64,000 nucleotides of DNA from Haliea alexandrii (GCF_003719295.1 NZ_RFLW01000005.1:59216-123215), one strand, 5' to 3'. Positions 1-9,214 are shown, counted from the stretch's first letter. Notes: generated by a model from the sequence alone, not told the origin. Program-made: numbers and translations.

Positions 1-7
1 CGTAAAG

Positions 8-50
8 CCCCCTACGATGATGGAAAACGAAAGCTGTGGCCTGATTGTTC
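8..50 (+). repeat. Diverged copy of the arm found at 299-341
   Basis: Bases 8-21 (ccccctacg-a-tgat) and 30-50 (aaagctgtggcctga-t-tgttc) match the reverse complement of 299-341, with an unrelated 8-base stretch between the two blocks. The second block matches at 20 of 21 positions. This shows that the sequence at 273-461 belongs to a family with more than one copy. Confidence 0.55.
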
Positions 51-272
51 TCGCCGCGATAACCCACGCCGTCCCTCATACAGAGCGTATTTCCCAGAGG
101 TGGGCGGCTCGCACAGTGCAGATTGCCCAGAGGTGGCCGGGTTGACGCGCCCCATGGATTGAGATGGATTAAGATGAGCCGTGGAGCTTGTTCTAAATGT
201 TGCAGCGTCGATCCCACGCTTTCTGGACTTCCCTCCCGCTATCTCACTGATCCTTTCGCAGGCTCAGCCTTC

Positions 273-461
273 AGGCCCGATGCGGTGCACGGGTGGGCGA
301 ACATTCAGGCCACAGCTTTGGCTCGCGATCACCGTAGGGGGTAGTCCGCGAGCACTGTTCGAGTCCCAATTTTTGCGCAGCAAAAATGGTCGAGTTGCGC
401 AGCGGCCCGGAGGTGATCGCGAGACAGTGGCCGTTCGCCCACCCGTGCGCCGCTTCGGGCC
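273..461. repeat. Nested inverted repeat, MITE/BIME-like
   Basis: The left arm 273-333 and right arm 412-461 are imperfect reverse complements. The core 283-302 against 433-452 matches at 19 of 20 bases (gttcgcccacccgtgc). Outer blocks (gcccga/tcgggc) and inner blocks (ggtgatcgcgag) extend it. Near the centre is a second perfect hairpin, ATTTTTGC-gca-GCAAAAAT (369-387). No transposase frame is present. It could be a non-autonomous mobile element, a palindromic intergenic repeat or a strong 3' structure for the glyA transcript. Confidence 0.6.
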
Positions 462-479
462 GCGCTACGAAGTCCCAAC

Positions 480-1742
480 TCACCGATAAACAGGAAACCG
501 CGCACAGATGTCCAGCACCTTGGCCTTCACATCAGCAATCGCCGCATGCGCGGACCCCTGCTCCAGCGCCTCCAGCACATCACACATCCACCCCGCCAAC
601 TCGATAGTCTCCGCTTCCTTGAACCCGCGGGTAGTGATGGCCGGCGTGCCCACGCGCAGGCCGGAGGTGATGAACGGTGAGCGCGGATCGTTGGGTACCG
701 CGTTCTTGTTCACCGTGATGTTCGCATTGCCCAGGGCCTCGTCGGCATCCTTACCCGTGTAGGGCTTGCCGATCAGGTCCACCAGCATCAGGTGGTTGTC
801 GGTGCCACCGGAGACGATGTTGATGCCCCGATCAATGAAGGTCTTGGCCATTGCCCGGGCGTTGGCCACTACCTGCTGCTGGTAGGCAATGAACTCGGGG
901 CTCTGGGCTTCCTTGAAGCTCACCGCTTTTGCCGCGATCACGTGCATCAGCGGGCCACCCTGGCCACCCGGGAACACGGCAGACTGGAACTTCTTCTCCA
1001 GTGCTTCGTTGGCGCGCGCCAGAATGATGCCGCCGCGCGGCCCGCGCAGGGTTTTATGGGTGGTGGAGGTCACCACATCTGCATGCGGTACCGGGTTGGG
1101 GTAAACGCCCGCGGCGACAAGACCGGCCACGTGCGCCATGTCTACGAGCAGGTAGGCGCCCACTTTGTCGGCGATTGTGCGAAAGCGCGCCCAGTCCATC
1201 ACCCGTGAATAGGCAGAGAAGCCGGCCACGATCATCTTCGGCTTGTGTTCCAGGGCCAGCGCTTCGACCTGGTCGTAATCCACTTCACCGGTGTCGGCTT
1301 TCAGGCCGTACTGCACCGCATTGTACATTTTACCGGAAAAGTTGGGCTTGGCACCGTGGGTGAGGTGCCCCCCGTCCGCCAGGCTCATGCCCAGCACCGT
1401 GTCGCCGGCCTGACAGAGCGCCTGGTATACCGCCGAATTGGCCTGGGAACCGGAGTGGGGCTGAACGTTGGCGTAATCCGCACCGAACAGTGTCTTCGCG
1501 CGCTCGATCGCCAGCTGCTCGGCCTTATCCACGTACTCACAACCGCCGTAATAGCGCTTGCCCGGGTAACCCTCGGCGTACTTGTTGGTCAGTACGGTGC
1601 CCTGGGCTTCCATAACCCGTGGGCTGGTGTAGTTTTCGGAGGCAATCAGCTCGATATGCTCCTCCTGACGACGCTCCTCCTCCTTGATAGCGGCAAAAAT
1701 CTCGTCGTCGAACCCCTCAATGGTCATGCGCTGGTCAAACAT
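480..1742 (-). CDS. glyA: Serine hydroxymethyltransferase
   Basis: PLP enzyme converting serine and tetrahydrofolate to glycine and 5,10-methylene-THF; cytoplasmic, central to one-carbon metabolism. The PLP-binding lysine lies in [13 protein letters not shown] (about Lys230), and the N-terminal [11 protein letters not shown] and [11 protein letters not shown] signatures are present. The frame stays open upstream to 1817, but the start at 1742 ([11 protein letters not shown]) gives the family length of 420 aa and follows an AGGGGA ribosome binding site; the extra 25 residues look untranslated. It is divergent from ugd. The common nrdR neighbour is absent on the visible side. Confidence 0.97.
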   Translation of the reverse strand: MFDQRMTIEGFDDEIFAAIKEEERRQEEHIELIASENYTSPRVMEAQGTVLTNKYAEGYPGKRYYGGCEYVDKAEQLAIERAKTLFGADYANVQPHSGSQANSAVYQALCQAGDTVLGMSLADGGHLTHGAKPNFSGKMYNAVQYGLKADTGEVDYDQVEALALEHKPKMIVAGFSAYSRVMDWARFRTIADKVGAYLLVDMAHVAGLVAAGVYPNPVPHADVVTSTTHKTLRGPRGGIILARANEALEKKFQSAVFPGGQGGPLMHVIAAKAVSFKEAQSPEFIAYQQQVVANARAMAKTFIDRGINIVSGGTDNHLMLVDLIGKPYTGKDADEALGNANITVNKNAVPNDPRSPFITSGLRVGTPAITTRGFKEAETIELAGWMCDVLEALEQGSAHAAIADVKAKVLDICARFPVYR

Positions 1743-1924
1743 CGGTGTCCCCTGGCAGGCGGGGCCGCGGCGGCCCGTGAAATGAGCGGCGCATTTTACC
1801 CAAATTCGGCGCTGCATATAAGTGGAGAGTCACCGCCGGACGATTCCTGTATTATTTCTGTCACTGTTATGACATAGAGTGAGCGGTCAACCCGCAACAG
1901 CGACACAGGAACCCTCGGTAAACG

Positions 1925-3268
1925 ATGAATATCAGTATTTTTGGCAGTGGCTATGTGGGCCTGGTGCAGGCCGCGATTTTTGCCGATGTGGGCCACAAGG
2001 TCGTCTGCATGGATATCGACGCGGGCCGCGTCGACAGGCTGCGCGAAGGCGATGTGCCTTTTTACGAGCCGGGCCTGTCGCAGCTTATTCGCAACGGCAT
2101 CAGCAACGGGCTGCTGTCGTTCACCACGGACGCCAAAGAGGCGGTACAGGCCAGTAACTTCCTCTTCATCTGCGTCGGCACACCAGCGGGCACGGATGGC
2201 TCCGCCGACCTCACCTACGTGATGCAGGTGGCAGACTCCATCGCCCGCTACATGACCAGCCGCAAGGTGATCATCACCAAATCCACGGTGCCGGTCGGCA
2301 CCACCGATACCGTGCACCGGCACATCCTGCAAACCCTGCACAACCAGGGGCGGTCGATCGCAGTCGAAGCGGCGTCCAACCCTGAATTTCTCAAGGAAGG
2401 TTCCGCGGTGGCCGACTGCCAGAGCCCCGACCGCATCATCATCGGCACCGAATCGCCACGCGTGCTGGAAGAACTGCGGCGCATGTACCAGGCGTTCAAC
2501 CGCAATCACGAAAAAGTGATGCATATGGACCCACGCAGTGCGGAAATGACCAAGCTCGCCGCCAACGCCATGCTCGCCACCAAAATCAGCTTCATGAATG
2601 AAATGGCCACCATCGCCGAAGCCGTGGGCGCCGACATCGAACTGGTGCGTCGCGGCATGGGGTCAGATCCGCGCATTGGCTATCAGTTTATCTACCCCGG
2701 CTGCGGCTACGGCGGCTCCTGCTTCCCCAAGGACGTGCGCGCGCTCAAGCATCTGGCAGAGCAGCACGGCCATCGCGCGGGCATTCTCACCGCCGTGCAC
2801 GACACCAACCAGCGGCAGAAAAACAAGCTGGCGGAACGGGTCATGGAGCGCCTGGGTGCCGACCTGAGCGGCAAGACCATTGCCGTGTGGGGGCTGTCCT
2901 TCAAACCCAACACCGATGACATGCGCGAGGCCCCCAGCCGCTACCTGATGGAGGGTATCTGGTCCTGCGGCGGCAAAGTGCGCGCCTTCGACCCGCAGGC
3001 CATGCAGGCCTGCCGCGAGATCTACGGCGAACGTGAAGAGCTGACGCTTTGCGCGCACAAGGAGGATGCCCTGCAGGGGGCTGACGCGCTGGTGATCTGC
3101 ACCGAGTGGAAAGCGTTCTGGTCACCCGACTTCGAACTGATCAAGCGTGAACTCAGTACACCCTTGATTTTTGACGGTCGCAACCTGTACAACCCGGCGC
3201 AGATGGAAGAGCTGGACATCGAATACTACGGCATCGGCCGCGGCCGTTCCCTGGCAAAACCGGCATGA
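1925..3268 (+). CDS. ugd: UDP-glucose 6-dehydrogenase
   Basis: Oxidises UDP-glucose to UDP-glucuronate with two NAD+, supplying sugar acids for surface polysaccharides. The 447-aa protein starts with a Rossmann GSGYVG (residues 7-12), has the central-domain KLAANAML segment, and the catalytic cysteine in [12 protein letters not shown] (Cys266). The C-terminal UDP-binding domain includes [17 protein letters not shown]. Its TGA overlaps the next gene's ATG (ATGA at 3265-3268), so the two are translationally coupled. No glycosyltransferase or export genes are adjacent, so the polysaccharide it serves is not visible here. Confidence 0.95.
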   Translation: MNISIFGSGYVGLVQAAIFADVGHKVVCMDIDAGRVDRLREGDVPFYEPGLSQLIRNGISNGLLSFTTDAKEAVQASNFLFICVGTPAGTDGSADLTYVMQVADSIARYMTSRKVIITKSTVPVGTTDTVHRHILQTLHNQGRSIAVEAASNPEFLKEGSAVADCQSPDRIIIGTESPRVLEELRRMYQAFNRNHEKVMHMDPRSAEMTKLAANAMLATKISFMNEMATIAEAVGADIELVRRGMGSDPRIGYQFIYPGCGYGGSCFPKDVRALKHLAEQHGHRAGILTAVHDTNQRQKNKLAERVMERLGADLSGKTIAVWGLSFKPNTDDMREAPSRYLMEGIWSCGGKVRAFDPQAMQACREIYGEREELTLCAHKEDALQGADALVICTEWKAFWSPDFELIKRELSTPLIFDGRNLYNPAQMEELDIEYYGIGRGRSLAKPA

Positions 3269-3711
3269 CTGCAAAGGTGGCGCTGGGCTGGCGGGAATGG
3301 CTGAGCTTGCCCGAGCTCGGCATCACGCAGATCAAAGCCAAAGTGGATACCGGCGCACGCACCAGTGCCCTGCACGCCTTCTACGTTGAACCGTTTGAAC
3401 GCGACGGAGAGCCCTGGGTGCGCTTTGGCATACACCCTCAGCAAGGCAACACCGCACTGGTGGTCGACTGCGAGGCGCGCGTGGTGGACCAGCGCCAGGT
3501 CACCGACTCGGGCGGACACCGGGAAGTGCGCTATGTTATCCAGACAGCCATAGCACTGGGCGGCGAACACATCGACGCCGAAATCACCCTCACCGACCGT
3601 GAAAACATGCGCTTCCGCATGCTGCTCGGGCGCACCGCCATGCGCGGTCGCTGCCTGGTGGACCCCGGTCAGTCCTACCTGCTTGGCAGGCGGGCACGCT
3701 CACAGGAATAA
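3265..3711 (+). CDS. RimK-associated ATP-dependent zinc protease family (retropepsin-like)
   Basis: A 148-aa protein of the PF05618 family, annotated as 'ATP-dependent zinc protease' but with a retropepsin-like fold. The [13 protein letters not shown] segment carries the DTGA aspartyl-protease signature (28-31), and the LLGRTAMRG block near residue 118 is typical. In many gammaproteobacteria this gene sits beside rimK (glutamate ligase) and an AstE-like gene. Here it is coupled to ugd upstream and followed after 6 bp by the AstE-like gene, with no rimK. Proteolytic activity in this family is not well established, so the function is inferred. Confidence 0.85.
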   Translation: MTAKVALGWREWLSLPELGITQIKAKVDTGARTSALHAFYVEPFERDGEPWVRFGIHPQQGNTALVVDCEARVVDQRQVTDSGGHREVRYVIQTAIALGGEHIDAEITLTDRENMRFRMLLGRTAMRGRCLVDPGQSYLLGRRARSQE

Positions 3712-3717
3712 CGGCAG

Positions 3718-4773
3718 ATGCCGGCAAACGGCAAGGCACTGAAAATAGGCGGCCAGGTTATCCAGCCGGGCGAACGCAAGGTCATCGACATACCCGTTGC
3801 GCCCACCTACACCCACGACAACCTGTCCATCAGCGTACAAGTGGTGCGCGGCAAACGCCCGGGGCCAGTGCTTTTCGTCTGTGCCGCCGTGCACGGCGAC
3901 GAGATCAACGGCGTGGAGATCATCCGTCGCATCCTCAAGGACCCGCACCTCGACCGGCTGCGCGGCACGCTGGTCGCCATACCCATCGTCAATGTTTACG
4001 GTTTCATCAACCACACCCGGTACCTGCCTGACGGGCGCGACCTCAATCGGTCCTTCCCCGGCTCCGCTCGCGGCTCCCTGACCGGGCGCATTGCACACAC
4101 CTTCCTGCAGGACATTGTCGCCCACTGCACCCACGGCATCGACCTGCACACCGGTGCCCGCCACCGCAGCAACTTCCCCCAGATACGCGCGAACCTGGAA
4201 GACCCTACGGTGCTGGGCATGACCGAAGCCTTTGGCGCTCCCATTGCCATCGACGCCAAGATCCGCGACGGCTCCCTGCGCCAGGCGGCCGGTGACCTTG
4301 GCGTACCGGTGCTGCTCTACGAGTCCTGCGAGGCGCTGCGCTTTGACGAGATCTATATTCGCGCCGGGGTGAAAGGCGTGCTCAACGTCATGCGCCATAT
4401 CGGCATGTTGCGCCGCTCGCGCGCCCGCTCACGCCCGCCGACGATCAGCCGCAATACCCGCTGGGTGCGTGCGCCGGAGAGCGGCATCCTGCGGGTGCTG
4501 GTACCGCTGGGGGCAGAGGTGCAGCAGGGCCAGACGATCGGCTTTATCGCGGACCCGATGGGCACCAGTGAGACGGATGTGGTGGCGGATACCCACGGCA
4601 TTGTGATCGGGCGCACCAATCTGCCACTGGCGTATGAAGGCGATGCGCTGTTTCATATAGCGGAGATCGGGGCCAAGGCGAATTGGGAGGTGGACGAGTT
4701 TCACGAGGCGCATGAGCCGGATGCCTCGGAGTTGGATCCGGAGAATTTGAGTTCAGCGCCGATTGCGATTTAG
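3718..4773 (+). CDS. Succinylglutamate desuccinylase/aspartoacylase family protein
   Basis: Zinc carboxypeptidase-like hydrolase of 351 aa. Zinc ligands are visible as HGDEINGVE (His59, Glu62) and DLHT (His144), with the RDLNRSFPG substrate-binding motif at 107-115. The C-terminal part (about 255-330) is a lipoyl/biotinyl-like beta barrel (APESGILRVLVPLG), as in the RimK-associated subfamily rather than true AstE. The ribosome binding site AGGA lies inside the end of the preceding gene. The stop overlaps the stop of the convergent cupin gene by 4 bp (4770-4773). The substrate is unknown; trimming of glutamylated proteins is only suggested by family context. Confidence 0.88.
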   Translation: MPANGKALKIGGQVIQPGERKVIDIPVAPTYTHDNLSISVQVVRGKRPGPVLFVCAAVHGDEINGVEIIRRILKDPHLDRLRGTLVAIPIVNVYGFINHTRYLPDGRDLNRSFPGSARGSLTGRIAHTFLQDIVAHCTHGIDLHTGARHRSNFPQIRANLEDPTVLGMTEAFGAPIAIDAKIRDGSLRQAAGDLGVPVLLYESCEALRFDEIYIRAGVKGVLNVMRHIGMLRRSRARSRPPTISRNTRWVRAPESGILRVLVPLGAEVQQGQTIGFIADPMGTSETDVVADTHGIVIGRTNLPLAYEGDALFHIAEIGAKANWEVDEFHEAHEPDASELDPENLSSAPIAI

Positions 4774-5279
4774 CTTCCCGAATGACCAGTGCCGCCACCG
4801 TGAGGCACGCCGTCACCAGATGGCTCACCTGCCGGTGGCTCTCGTGCGATGATCCGCGTAACTGACTCACCCTGAATTCCCGCATAAAACACCAGAATGA
4901 CAGCCGGCACCGCGCCGTCATTGGAGCCGTAATGACGGATGTTCACCAGTTCTATCAGTGTATCTCCTGCTTTTAAATGCCTGCTCGAGCCGTCTTCAGC
5001 ATGCACCACCAACTCACCGCTCAAGAGCACGCCCGCATTGGCATAGGGGTGCACATGCAAGGGCAGGCTTGTGCCCGGTGGGATTTCGAACCTTAGAATC
5101 GTTATTTCGGGCTGGCCGTCGGCATAGTGTGGCAGAAGATCGCCGTTCCACATGAGCGGGCTCTTGACCAAGGTCTCAACCTTCGCATGCCCAGCTAACG
5201 GGTCAGCTCTTACTCCGGCAGGAAATACCATGAGAAAAACGGCAAGCACATGCAGCATCACCAACCGACGCATGGTCAT
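4770..5279 (-). CDS. Secreted cupin-domain protein
   Basis: A 169-aa protein with a cleavable signal peptide (hydrophobic LHVLAVFLMVFPAG, cut near VRA-DP) and one cupin barrel. The first cupin motif reads LHVHPYANAGVLLSGEL, with both histidines but Asn/Ala where the metal-binding Glu is usual. The second motif ends NIRHYGSNDG. The tail is Gly/His-rich. It is the last gene of the leftward c-di-GMP operon, its ATG overlapping the TGA of the upstream GGDEF-EAL gene behind a run of six G residues. A periplasmic ligand-sensing or binding role is inferred from location only. Confidence 0.8.
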   Translation of the reverse strand: MTMRRLVMLHVLAVFLMVFPAGVRADPLAGHAKVETLVKSPLMWNGDLLPHYADGQPEITILRFEIPPGTSLPLHVHPYANAGVLLSGELVVHAEDGSSRHLKAGDTLIELVNIRHYGSNDGAVPAVILVFYAGIQGESVTRIIAREPPAGEPSGDGVPHGGGTGHSGS

Positions 5280-7333
5280 CCCCCCTTAAACGCAATATTA
5301 GAATATTGCTCTTTGCCATAACGCTGCGCCCGCACCGCCTGCTTCGCCAGATAATCCTGCGCATCATCAACGCAGAGAGGTTTGCTGTACAAGTAACCCT
5401 GAAGAATATCGCAGCCGATGTCTTTGAGCACCGCGGCTTGTTGTTCCGTCTCGACACACTCCGCCACAACCAGCATGTCCAGGCTCTTTCCGAGAGTCGT
5501 TATCGACCTGACGATGCCGCTGTTTGCTTTGGTTGAGATACCGCGGACAAAACACCCATCTATTTTCAGGACCGTTACGGGAAGGTTCTGTAAGTAACTC
5601 ATGCAAGAGTAGCCGGTTCCAAAATCGTCTATTGCAATAGTGACGCCCTTATCTCGCAAGGATGCCAGGGATTTCACGGCACTGGACGTGGAAGCAATAA
5701 AAGTATCCTCAGTGATTTCGATCTCAAGCCACCTTGCATTCAGCCTGGATTTTTCCAGAATCGACATGATGTCCGCCACTGCCCGACTATCATTAAAGAA
5801 GGTCGCCGGCAGATTGACAGCCACCTTTACCGGTAGCAGACCCGCCGCTTGCCAGGCAGAATTCTGCATGCAGGCCTCTTCCAGCACCCACCGGCTGAAC
5901 CGGTCCATAAAGCCAGCTTCAGCGAGCACCGGCAAAAAATCAGTCGGGGGGACATACCGACCGTTCACCAGCCAGCGCACCAAGACTTCAAACCCGACTA
6001 TCTCGCCACTGGCCAGGTTGATTTGTGGCTGATAAACCAGGGAGAACTCTTGCTCTTCCAGCGCCTTGTGAACCTGCACCTCAAGACTCAGTCGCTGTTT
6101 CGACAGTGTCTCCATGTCTCTGTGGAAATAGTGAATCTGCCCCGGAGCCTGAGCTTTGGCATGATACATACTCATGTCGGCATGCCTTAACAACGTGGCC
6201 GCATCACCGCCATGGTGCGGAAACTGGGCGACACCAATACTGGCGGAAACGTGCAAAACATGCCCTTCCAGGTGCAATGGCTTTGCCAGTTCCGCCAGGA
6301 TTTTTCCCGCAATGTACTCAACGCTTTCGTCCCGTTCGATATCTTCCAACAAGATAATGAACTCGTCTCCGCCAAAGCGGCATACAGAGTCTGACTGTCG
6401 CAAGAGTCCTGACAAGATGCGCGCCACGGCAACCAGCACTGCGTCACCCAGCCCATGACCGAGACTGTCGTTAATCACTTTGAACCGGTCGAGATCCAGA
6501 AACAGCAGGGCAAGGGAGTTTTTTCGTCTCGAGGCAATCTCTATCGAATGTGACAGACGATCCCCCAGCATGTGCCTGTTCGGCAGCCCCGTTAATTCAT
6601 CGTAATTTGCACGAGCGTACAATTCGGACTCATGCCGTTCTATGGTGTCCAGCATGGCGTTCACACCCGACACTACATCGCCTATCTCGTCTTGTCGCAA
6701 CACATCAAGCCGCTGGTGGTAGACTTTGTGCTCCGCCACATGGCGGACAAATTCGACCAGCCTGCTTACGGGTACGGCGAGCAGTTTCTGTAGCCGCCAG
6801 TTCAGCATGTAAGCCAAGACGACGCTTCCGAAAAAAATCAGGGAGCCTATCGCCAAATAACGCTGTCTTTGCGCGAGTGAGGCATTGCCGCTTTCTGAAA
6901 CGACAATGACACCCAGGTTCTCGTTATCAAGTGTAATGGTGTGCGATACATAAACATTGCCGTTGGCAAAAAACAGGCCTTCCTCGAAGTCGGTCAGCCA
7001 AAAATCAACCTCTTCACCGGGGCGAATATATTCAGCAAACAACGCTCCATTGGCATCATAGATTTGCGCATACCGCGTAGTAGCGTATTGCTCGAGGAAG
7101 GCCAGCGCCTGGACAGCAGAGTACTTGTCAGCAAACAACAACGCGGATGCGCTGGTCGCTCCCAGCAGTGTGGCCTTCCCCTGTGTGACCTCAACCATGT
7201 TGTCTTCATGGTTTTGAACAAACGTTGTAAAAAACAGCCCAGACATCACGATGAGGGACAGAAGGTTGATTCCCACCGTGCCCAGAAATTGCCTTTGAAA
7301 GAACGACAATGACGCGAGCATTCGTTCAGTCAT
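5276..7333 (-). CDS. YfiN-like membrane GGDEF-EAL c-di-GMP enzyme
   Basis: A 685-aa inner-membrane protein. TM1 is about 17-39, a periplasmic CHASE8-like sensor 40-157, TM2 159-178, HAMP 180-232, GGDEF 245-400 and EAL 415-665. The cyclase motif is intact (GGDEF 321-325) with an inhibitory I-site RQSD (312-315). The phosphodiesterase half keeps EVLVRW (449-454), EITED, DDFGTGYS (569-576) and KIDGCFV, so both activities are possible. Upstream yfiR-like and downstream cupin genes overlap by ATGA. The layout follows YfiBNR, where periplasmic YfiR holds the cyclase inactive, but classical YfiN lacks an EAL domain. Confidence 0.92.
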   Translation of the reverse strand: MTERMLASLSFFQRQFLGTVGINLLSLIVMSGLFFTTFVQNHEDNMVEVTQGKATLLGATSASALLFADKYSAVQALAFLEQYATTRYAQIYDANGALFAEYIRPGEEVDFWLTDFEEGLFFANGNVYVSHTITLDNENLGVIVVSESGNASLAQRQRYLAIGSLIFFGSVVLAYMLNWRLQKLLAVPVSRLVEFVRHVAEHKVYHQRLDVLRQDEIGDVVSGVNAMLDTIERHESELYARANYDELTGLPNRHMLGDRLSHSIEIASRRKNSLALLFLDLDRFKVINDSLGHGLGDAVLVAVARILSGLLRQSDSVCRFGGDEFIILLEDIERDESVEYIAGKILAELAKPLHLEGHVLHVSASIGVAQFPHHGGDAATLLRHADMSMYHAKAQAPGQIHYFHRDMETLSKQRLSLEVQVHKALEEQEFSLVYQPQINLASGEIVGFEVLVRWLVNGRYVPPTDFLPVLAEAGFMDRFSRWVLEEACMQNSAWQAAGLLPVKVAVNLPATFFNDSRAVADIMSILEKSRLNARWLEIEITEDTFIASTSSAVKSLASLRDKGVTIAIDDFGTGYSCMSYLQNLPVTVLKIDGCFVRGISTKANSGIVRSITTLGKSLDMLVVAECVETEQQAAVLKDIGCDILQGYLYSKPLCVDDAQDYLAKQAVRAQRYGKEQYSNIAFKGG

Positions 7334-7887
7334 CAGGCGCCGCTCCTCGCCAACTTTCGCAGTTCTGAACTGACGAGGACGTTGAGTTGCACAAGATTAT
7401 CTTGCTGGAAGAAAAAACGGACGCGGTTTTCTTCAACGAAAAATACAATCGCAGCGCCCGGGACGTCTATCGACCCGGAGTCCGCTACGATCAGGGCGCC
7501 ATTATGCTCGGATGGCGGAGGATCAAATGCATGATGAGAAAATATGATATCGCACGCCGACGACTCATCCAGTGAATAAACCTCTACCGCAGCCTGTGAT
7601 CTACCAACGCGCCTGCCCGTGACAAGATCCGTCAGAAAATCGAGAAATGGCGGGAAATCGTTGATGCAGATCGCGACCCGCGCAGCCTGTCCCGAGCCAT
7701 CCTTGTCCGGCCATTCAATGTATTTGGTGAAGTTGAAGAGATACGCGGCCTTGATCTTCTGTTCCTTGACCAGCCTTTCGCCCGACAAAGCCGGCATGGC
7801 CGACACAAGCAAAACCAACGCTCCCACCATCCCGCTCACTCTGGCGAGAAAGCCTGGTTTGCACCGCCGGTCAAGCAACGCTGACAC
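7333..7887 (-). CDS. YfiR family periplasmic repressor (DUF4154)
   Basis: YfiR-like protein expected to bind the periplasmic sensor of the adjacent cyclase. The core begins EQKIKAAYLFNFTKYIEWP, the DUF4154 hallmark, and ends with RVRFFFQQDNLVQLN. The frame is open to an ATG at 7971, but that would overlap the upstream gene by 83 bp and bury the signal peptide. The GTG at 7887, one base after the upstream TAG, gives a good signal peptide (basic LLDRRCKPGFLAR, hydrophobic GMVGALVLLVSAMPALS) and 184 aa. Start choice is about 60% sure. The stop overlaps the start of the GGDEF-EAL gene. Confidence 0.88.
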   Translation of the reverse strand: MSALLDRRCKPGFLARVSGMVGALVLLVSAMPALSGERLVKEQKIKAAYLFNFTKYIEWPDKDGSGQAARVAICINDFPPFLDFLTDLVTGRRVGRSQAAVEVYSLDESSACDIIFSHHAFDPPPSEHNGALIVADSGSIDVPGAAIVFFVEENRVRFFFQQDNLVQLNVLVSSELRKLARSGA

Positions 7888-7888
7888 C

Positions 7889-8989
7889 CTACCACGCTCG
7901 CAAGAACTGAATTGAACTGCGCCATCGCTCTTTTGGCTGCGGCCCATTGAGCTCTTGATGGACAGGCACACCCGTCTCCATGTTCAACTGCAAACGATCA
8001 GTAACTCTCCAGGCAAGACCAAACTGCGCACGCAGTTTCTGGCCGCCATACAGTCCGGGGTTTGTAATGCTGGCGGGGTACGGAAACGGCGCTTCCACCA
8101 TAAGTGAACTGTCGCGCCCCAGGATGGAGCCACTGTAACCAAGGTGAAGTCCTGCGGTGGCCTGGATATTCGGCGAAATATCGACTTCGTAGCGTACGCT
8201 GGCCGCATAATTGTTTCCAAGACGATAATTCCGCTCATTCCTGCCCGTCCGTAGGTTAGCGGAAAGGCCGAATACAAGGTTCCCGCTGGCGCCTGGGCGG
8301 TAACTCAGTTCCAAGGGGAAGTCGTAGGTTCCGGAGCCCAGCTGCATCGTGTACGGCAGCTGCTGATTCCCAGGAGCCCGCGGCGTGTCACCTTCTTCAT
8401 CTATAGAGCCTGTCGGGAGGCTAATACCTCCCGAGAATACCCAACTATCGCCTCTCGGGGTGTCCAGTGCATAGCTGGCAGTCAGCGCGACATCACCAAG
8501 GCCCGAGGTCTCCAATATGAAGAACCCATAATCGCGAACGATGCTGATGTGGTCGGTTTCCTGAGCGACGTAGGGCAAATAGACATGGCCGCGCCAGTAC
8601 GAATTGAATTTGTATTCCAGCCCCAGGATATGCGCGGACTGGCGAATCACCGTAGGCACCACCGGAAAGTTTTTATCCGTACGCTGCTCGCCGGGCCCGT
8701 TCCATAGCACGTCCTGAAAACTCAGGGCCCGGTCTCCATCCAGGTAACCTTCGAACTCTGATAGTCGGTACTCGTAAATCAGTGCCCAAGGTGATGCTAA
8801 AACGCTTCCATCACTGCCTTTCCCTTCGTGTATGGTTTGTCTTTGAAGCTGATGTAGTGTCAGTTCCGCGAATTCGGACGGCGTGCTTTGAGCAACTGCC
8901 TGCGATACCCCAAAGGCGAAAAGACACAGGACTGCACCCGCAAATCGTATTGCGCCCACGCTGTTCCACCCTGAAAGCATCTGGTACAT
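7889..8989 (-). CDS. Outer-membrane beta-barrel protein (phenol MetA-like transporter family)
   Basis: A 366-aa protein with a signal peptide (IRFAGAVLCLFAFGVSQAVAQ). It is followed by alternating amphipathic strands typical of a small outer-membrane barrel of the PF13557 type, and ends in an aromatic/Trp (FLRAW). Motifs such as GLGDVALTASY, FSGGISLPTGS and YPASITNPGLYGGQK fit that family. It is the first gene of the operon, directly before yfiR. In classical YfiBNR systems the outer-membrane partner is the lipoprotein YfiB; here a barrel takes that place. Its substrate or sensing role is unknown. Confidence 0.78.
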   Translation of the reverse strand: MYQMLSGWNSVGAIRFAGAVLCLFAFGVSQAVAQSTPSEFAELTLHQLQRQTIHEGKGSDGSVLASPWALIYEYRLSEFEGYLDGDRALSFQDVLWNGPGEQRTDKNFPVVPTVIRQSAHILGLEYKFNSYWRGHVYLPYVAQETDHISIVRDYGFFILETSGLGDVALTASYALDTPRGDSWVFSGGISLPTGSIDEEGDTPRAPGNQQLPYTMQLGSGTYDFPLELSYRPGASGNLVFGLSANLRTGRNERNYRLGNNYAASVRYEVDISPNIQATAGLHLGYSGSILGRDSSLMVEAPFPYPASITNPGLYGGQKLRAQFGLAWRVTDRLQLNMETGVPVHQELNGPQPKERWRSSIQFLRAW

Positions 8990-9014
8990 GAAAAACGTCT
9001 CAAGACCCCCTTTT

Positions 9015-9032
9015 GTGTGACCTGCATCACAC
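9015..9032. promoter_or_regulatory. CRP/Vfr-type binding site
   Basis: GTGTGA-CCTGCA-TCACAC is a perfect 6+6 palindrome containing the full consensus TGTGA-N6-TCACA. It lies 26 bp upstream of the outer-membrane barrel gene that heads the c-di-GMP operon and about 220 bp from ettA, so the leftward operon is the more likely target. No good -10 was placed relative to it, so activation or repression cannot be told. Confidence 0.65.
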
Positions 9033-9205
9033 TTTTACCGGCTTAGATTGACACGAAGTGGCGGGATAAACTGAAACAAACTGCAACGCGCCGGCGACGA
9101 CAGGGTCCTGCAACAAAAAACAGAGATGCACAGGAGCACCGCCTTTCCGCACGCCGTGCGCATGCGATAGCAGCTTGCGCGACGACTGAATCCCCCGGCG
9201 ATTCC

Positions 9206-9214
9206 TGCTAGAAT
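9206..9214 (+). promoter_or_regulatory. Extended -10 promoter of ettA
   Basis: TGCTAGAAT fits an extended -10 element (TGn plus a TATAAT-like hexamer) 38 bp before the ettA start. No convincing -35 is visible at the right distance, which is common for extended -10 promoters. Confidence 0.45.

Larger units (their letters stand above)
1..479. other. Gene-free stretch left of glyA, built of repeats
   Basis: No convincing gene is seen here. Short open frames exist on both strands but lack ribosome binding sites and family resemblance. The stretch holds a nested inverted repeat (273-461), a diverged copy of one of its arms (8-50), and a short direct repeat reading cccagaggtgg near 93 and 127. The frame open from base 1 to a stop near 159 encodes a peptide resembling the minus-strand peptide of the inverted repeat (both contain KLWP-D/E-CS). 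This is best read as repeat-family similarity rather than as a protein. No clear intrinsic terminator for glyA was found. Confidence 0.6.

Noticed and set aside
271-483. 70-codon minus-strand frame within the inverted repeat
   Set aside because: It follows the repeat arms and would read into the glyA end. Similarity to the peptide at 8-50 reflects DNA repeat copies, not a conserved protein.
1859-1874. TGTCA-N6-TGACA in the glyA-ugd gap
   Set aside because: Arms of only 5 bp and no matching copy elsewhere in a gene gap; likely chance.
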